Positions 16,103-18,284 of a DNA stretch of 18,284 nt are shown here, piece after piece. The position numbers and the translations under genes were made by a program. Each line of letters starts with the position of its first letter. Position 1 is the first letter of the stretch. The DNA comes from Bacteroidota bacterium (GTDB lineage Bacteria; Bacteroidota; Bacteroidia; UKL13-3). The notes under the pieces are model-generated. The model was not told the DNA's origin, did not search any database, and was given only the letters and a program-made list of their open reading frames with translations. The stretch lies in assembly GCA_010027395.1 (NCBI GenBank), contig RGVD01000025.1, positions 1 to 18,284 on the forward strand. The letters run 5' to 3'.

Positions 16103-16999
16103 ATGCTATCCATACTAATTCCAAACCACAACTACCCCGTTGAGCAATTGGTGACTTCTTTATACCATCAATTGCAAAAGCTGGAGATTGAATGGGAAAT
16201 TCGTTGCTATGAGGATGGTTCGGATGAAGGGAGTTACCTGCAAAACAAAGAGGCATTGGCGCTAATACCCCATTTGCATCATCAATGGATAAGGAAAAAC
16301 ATGGGTCGTTCCGCCATAAGGAACAAGTTGGCCAAAGATGCCAAATACCCCTATCTTTTGTTTATCGACTCAGATATGCAATGCCCAAATGAGGATTACC
16401 TTGCAAACTATTTGAAGCATAAAAACGATGCAGATGCCATTTATGGAGGAGTTTCATACAACCTCAATAAACCTGATGGTAAGCTTCTATTGAGATGGCA
16501 GTATGGAAAGCATAGAGAAGTAATTCCTGCTATGATTAGAAATGGCAAACCCTACATAAGTCTTAAAACATGTAATCTTTTGATAAAAAAAGAACTCATG
16601 CTAAAGTGCCCCTTTGATGAGCGATTGAAAAAATATGGGCACGAAGACACCCTGCATGCCATTTATTTAAGTAAAATTCAAGCGAGTGTGCTTCACATTG
16701 AAAATCCAATGTTGCACCTAGGTTTAGAAGACACAGAAATCTTCTTAGAGAAAAGCAAAATGGCCATGCAAAACTTGGCAGTGATGATGGACCGGGATGA
16801 GCAAATGTTGGATGAGATTAACATTGTTAGCTTCTACAGGAAAATTAAGAAAATGAAAATATCAAATTGGCTTTTGTTTGGTTTTTTTATGGCAGAGCCC
16901 TTGGTTGTTTTCATTCTAATATCACCATTCCCATCTCTTTATTTTTATGATATATACAAATTGGGCTACCTTATAAAAGCTTGTAATGAAAAGACCTAG
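16103..16999 (+). CDS. Family 2 glycosyltransferase with C-terminal membrane segment
   Basis: The 298-aa product opens with MLSILIPNHN, the usual first strand of GT2 (GT-A fold) enzymes. I chose ATG 16103 for this reason; a TTG-initiated extension to 16073 overlaps the preceding terminator. YEDGSDEGS (36-44) is the nucleotide-binding loop. LLFIDSDMQCP (85-95) carries the metal-binding DSD. NMGRSAIRNKL (66-76) and YGHEDTLHA (178-186) match the family acceptor-side and ED motifs. Residues about 255-285 are hydrophobic (WLLFGFFMAEPLVVFILIS), suggesting membrane attachment with the active site in the cytoplasm. Such enzymes transfer a sugar from a nucleotide sugar to a polysaccharide, lipid or glycoprotein acceptor; donor and acceptor here are unknown. 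No other sugar-pathway genes are adjacent. Confidence 0.93.
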   Translation: MLSILIPNHNYPVEQLVTSLYHQLQKLEIEWEIRCYEDGSDEGSYLQNKEALALIPHLHHQWIRKNMGRSAIRNKLAKDAKYPYLLFIDSDMQCPNEDYLANYLKHKNDADAIYGGVSYNLNKPDGKLLLRWQYGKHREVIPAMIRNGKPYISLKTCNLLIKKELMLKCPFDERLKKYGHEDTLHAIYLSKIQASVLHIENPMLHLGLEDTEIFLEKSKMAMQNLAVMMDRDEQMLDEINIVSFYRKIKKMKISNWLLFGFFMAEPLVVFILISPFPSLYFYDIYKLGYLIKACNEKT

Positions 17000-17014
17000 A
17001 AACTTGCTGCACCT

Positions 17015-17022
17015 TATCTTTG
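17015..17022 (+). promoter_or_regulatory. Candidate -7 element TATCTTTG
   Basis: TATCTTTG is an exact match to the Bacteroidota TAnnTTTG element, 16 bases after the glycosyltransferase stop and 84 bases before the next ATG. No TTG lies at the usual 17-23 base distance upstream, so the -33 part is not seen. Confidence 0.5.
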
Positions 17023-17027
17023 TAGCA

Positions 17028-17066
17028 GATTAAAATTTGTGATATTTGATTAAAATTTGCTTAATC
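17028..17066 (+). repeat. GATTAAAATTTG direct repeats in the leader
   Basis: GATTAAAATTTG occurs at 17028-17039 and 17048-17059, spaced 20 bases start to start. The second copy also forms GATTAA-AATTTGC-TTAATC (17048-17066). They lie between the candidate promoter and the following gene. Confidence 0.7.
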
Positions 17067-17105
17067 TTGTGACTTGTATTTCAAACACTTATAATTATAA
17101 AGCTT

Positions 17106-17867
17106 ATGAAAAAGTTTCTTACTCTATTGTTCGTTTTGGCTTTCTATTTCCAAGGTGAAGCCCAACCAAAAATAAATCGTGTACCTGCTCCAGCTGCTGC
17201 TGTAGCGCCTGTAAAACCTAAAGGGCCTATCCCTTATTTACTTAAAAAAGATTTTGATGAAATATTGACGGGCTTGAAAGCAGATATTAGCAAAGCCACT
17301 TCATCTAATAACTCTTTGCGAAATAGTATTGCCTCAAAAGATGCGCAAATCGACAAATTGTCTGAGGATTTGAAGAAGATTGAAGAAACACTCAACTCAA
17401 CCAGTATGGAGGTAGAAAACACCTCCGATTCTCTAAACAAAACACGCTTTTCGCTTGAAGAATTGCAACGCATAAATGATAATCATTTTGTGACTATTGA
17501 AAATGCCCAAGCTAATACCAATAATACCATTTGGATAGCACTGGGAATAGCTGCTGTATTTGCCTTTCTCATTAGCCTAGTTTTTAATTTCTTGAGCACT
17601 AAAAAAATTCATGCTTTGAAAAAAGATTTAATTCTGCTTTCAAGCAAACTTGAATCTGCTATGGATACTAAAATTAATTCGGTGAGACTTGAAAATAAAG
17701 AGGCTATTGATTCTGCTAATGAGCAGCAACAATTTTATGCTGAAAGATTAGTAAACAGCACTAAAAATGAAGTTGCATCCATCAAACTTGATCTTGAAAA
17801 TGTGGCTAAACAAAATATTATAAATACCAAAGAAGACAAGAAAATAGAACCCAATCCAGAAGGGTAG
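17106..17867 (+). CDS. Membrane-anchored coiled-coil protein of unknown function
   Basis: The 253-aa protein begins with a signal peptide (MKKFLTLLFVLAFYFQGEAQ). A Pro/Ala-rich segment follows (RVPAPAAAVAPVKPKGP, 25-41), then a coiled-coil-like helix (about 48-125, with IDKLSEDLKKIEETL). A transmembrane helix covers about 141-163 (TIWIALGIAAVFAFLISLVF). A second charged helical region (165-235) leads to a polar tail. If the first segment is cleaved, the N-terminal half is periplasmic and the C-terminal half cytoplasmic; if it is not, the orientation is the same with a looped anchor. I do not recognise a family. Coiled coils on both sides of one membrane span suggest a scaffolding or oligomerising role, which is inference only. 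It has its own candidate promoter and no close partner. Confidence 0.9.
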   Translation: MKKFLTLLFVLAFYFQGEAQPKINRVPAPAAAVAPVKPKGPIPYLLKKDFDEILTGLKADISKATSSNNSLRNSIASKDAQIDKLSEDLKKIEETLNSTSMEVENTSDSLNKTRFSLEELQRINDNHFVTIENAQANTNNTIWIALGIAAVFAFLISLVFNFLSTKKIHALKKDLILLSSKLESAMDTKINSVRLENKEAIDSANEQQQFYAERLVNSTKNEVASIKLDLENVAKQNIINTKEDKKIEPNPEG

Positions 17868-17879
17868 TTAAAAACTGTC

Positions 17880-17917
17880 AGTTCGAGCGGAGTCGAGAAC
17901 GAACTAATGATTTTTTT
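17880..17917 (+). terminator. Candidate terminator built from an intergenic repeat
   Basis: AGTTCG (17880-17885) and CGAACT (17900-17905) pair around a 14-base loop; T7 follows at 17911-17917. The left part (17877-17900, GTCAGTTCGAGCGGAGTCGA...) belongs to the GAGCGGAG(T/C)CGA repeat family also at 8716. It starts 12 bases past the stop of the coiled-coil protein. Confidence 0.45.
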
Positions 17918-18031
17918 GTCCTTTGTTGTGTCTTCTGACCAACAAATCACTCTACTTTTTTTCGCCCTTACAGACAACCCCTCTTGCAAGTAAATGTGCA
18001 TTCGCAAGTTGCTAGTTGGTGTATGATTATT

Positions 18032-18052
18032 CTAGCCTTAGGCTGAACCATC
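18032..18052 (+). repeat. CTAGCCTTAGGCTGA element, copy 1
   Basis: AGCCTTAGGCT is a palindrome around one T; the following AACCATC matches copy 2 (18220-18240) with few changes. Both copies are followed by an ATTATTTTTC stretch within about 20 bases. Confidence 0.65.
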
Positions 18053-18101
18053 ATCAAATAATTATTTTTCTTTGTCCTCAAGCTGGCCATTTGCTCTGGC
18101 A

Positions 18102-18134
18102 ATTCCCCCTTTGAAGGGGGTTAAGGGGATGTTG
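18102..18134 (+). repeat. CCCCCTT-TG-AAGGGGG palindrome with GGGGATGTTG tail, copy 3
   Basis: Arms 18105-18111 and 18114-18120 are perfect; the tail TTAAGGGGATGTTG matches that of 6441-6472 apart from two bases and one insertion. Confidence 0.9.
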
Positions 18135-18157
18135 CTAATGTTTTAAAATTTGCTGCC

Positions 18158-18181
18158 CTTGCAGGCGTCCTCGCCTGCAAG
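18158..18181. repeat. Perfect 10-bp hairpin CTTGCAGGCG-TCCT-CGCCTGCAAG
   Basis: Both arms (18158-18167, 18172-18181) are exact complements with a 4-base loop, markedly GC-richer than the surroundings. No T run follows, so it is not a standard terminator. Confidence 0.9.
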
Positions 18182-18219
18182 AAGCTCCGAGGATGCATAT
18201 GATTCATTACAATATTTTA

Positions 18220-18240
18220 CTAGCCTTCGGCTAATTCATC
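18220..18240 (+). repeat. CTAGCCTTCGGCTAA element, copy 2
   Basis: TAGCC-TTC-GGCTA (18221-18233) is a perfect 5-bp stem; the TTCATC that follows resembles ACCATC in copy 1 (18032-18052). Confidence 0.65.
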
Positions 18241-18264
18241 AGCTATCTTATTATTTTTCATTTT

Positions 18265-18284
18265 CCTTTTGAGGCATCAAAAGG
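18265..18284. repeat. CCTTTTGA-GGCA-TCAAAAGG hairpin at the window edge
   Basis: Perfect 8-bp arms and a 4-base loop. The same unit, degenerate, is at 6532-6551. The downstream context is cut off by the window end. Confidence 0.75.

Larger units (their letters stand above)
17918..18284. other. Gene-free, repeat-rich right end of window
   Basis: No coding region is supported; a 90-codon minus-strand ORF at 17735-18007 mostly overlaps the coiled-coil gene. The stretch contains two CTAGCCTT-type palindromes, one CCCCCTT palindrome unit, a perfect 10-bp hairpin and an AAAAGG hairpin at the edge. Confidence 0.65.

Overview
The window looks like a chromosomal segment of an AT-rich Bacteroidota bacterium. 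The main evidence is a Type IX secretion system (T9SS) Plug-like protein, secreted proteins ending in T9SS-type C-terminal sorting domains, TAnnTTTG-like promoter elements, the general lack of Shine-Dalgarno sequences (A-rich leaders instead), and several families of short palindromic intergenic repeats of a kind common in this phylum. No genus can be named from sequence alone.

Layout. 1-4343 (+) is the 3' part of a giant secreted beta-helix/adhesin-like protein that enters from the left edge and ends in two dockerin-like calcium-binding repeats, followed by a strong terminator with a TTCG loop. 4691-5953 (-) is the T9SS Plug-like protein. 5954-6699 is a gene-free stretch made largely of short repeats. 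6700-8235 (-) is the replicative helicase DnaB. 8236-9250 is about 1 kb without a gene but dense in hairpin repeats. 9253-10489 is a complete IS110-family insertion sequence with a DEDD transposase. Its 245-bp left non-coding end folds on paper into three stem-loops that look like a bridge RNA, with plausible donor and target guides. The right end of the IS abuts the last 52 codons of a small secreted-type protein that has lost its start. 10752-11003 (+) is an 83-aa protein resembling the muconolactone-isomerase/ferredoxin-like fold. 11161-13281 and 13304-16015 (+) are two secreted proteins 22 bp apart (probable operon) with T9SS-type C-termini, closed by a terminator. 16103-16999 (+) is a GT2 glycosyltransferase, and 17106-17867 (+) is a membrane-anchored coiled-coil protein. 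17868-18284 is again repeat-rich and gene-free.

How it fits together. The conserved core here is dnaB. The secretion theme is strong: the Plug-like protein is thought to close the outer-membrane translocon when no cargo is bound, and at least two neighbours look like cargo of that route. The accessory part is the IS110 element and its repeat-rich flank. The most interesting signal is the candidate bridge RNA, whose 8-nt and 6-nt guide-like segments match the right end of the element and its left flank respectively. The intergenic hairpin families, some with apparent compensatory changes between copies, are the second.
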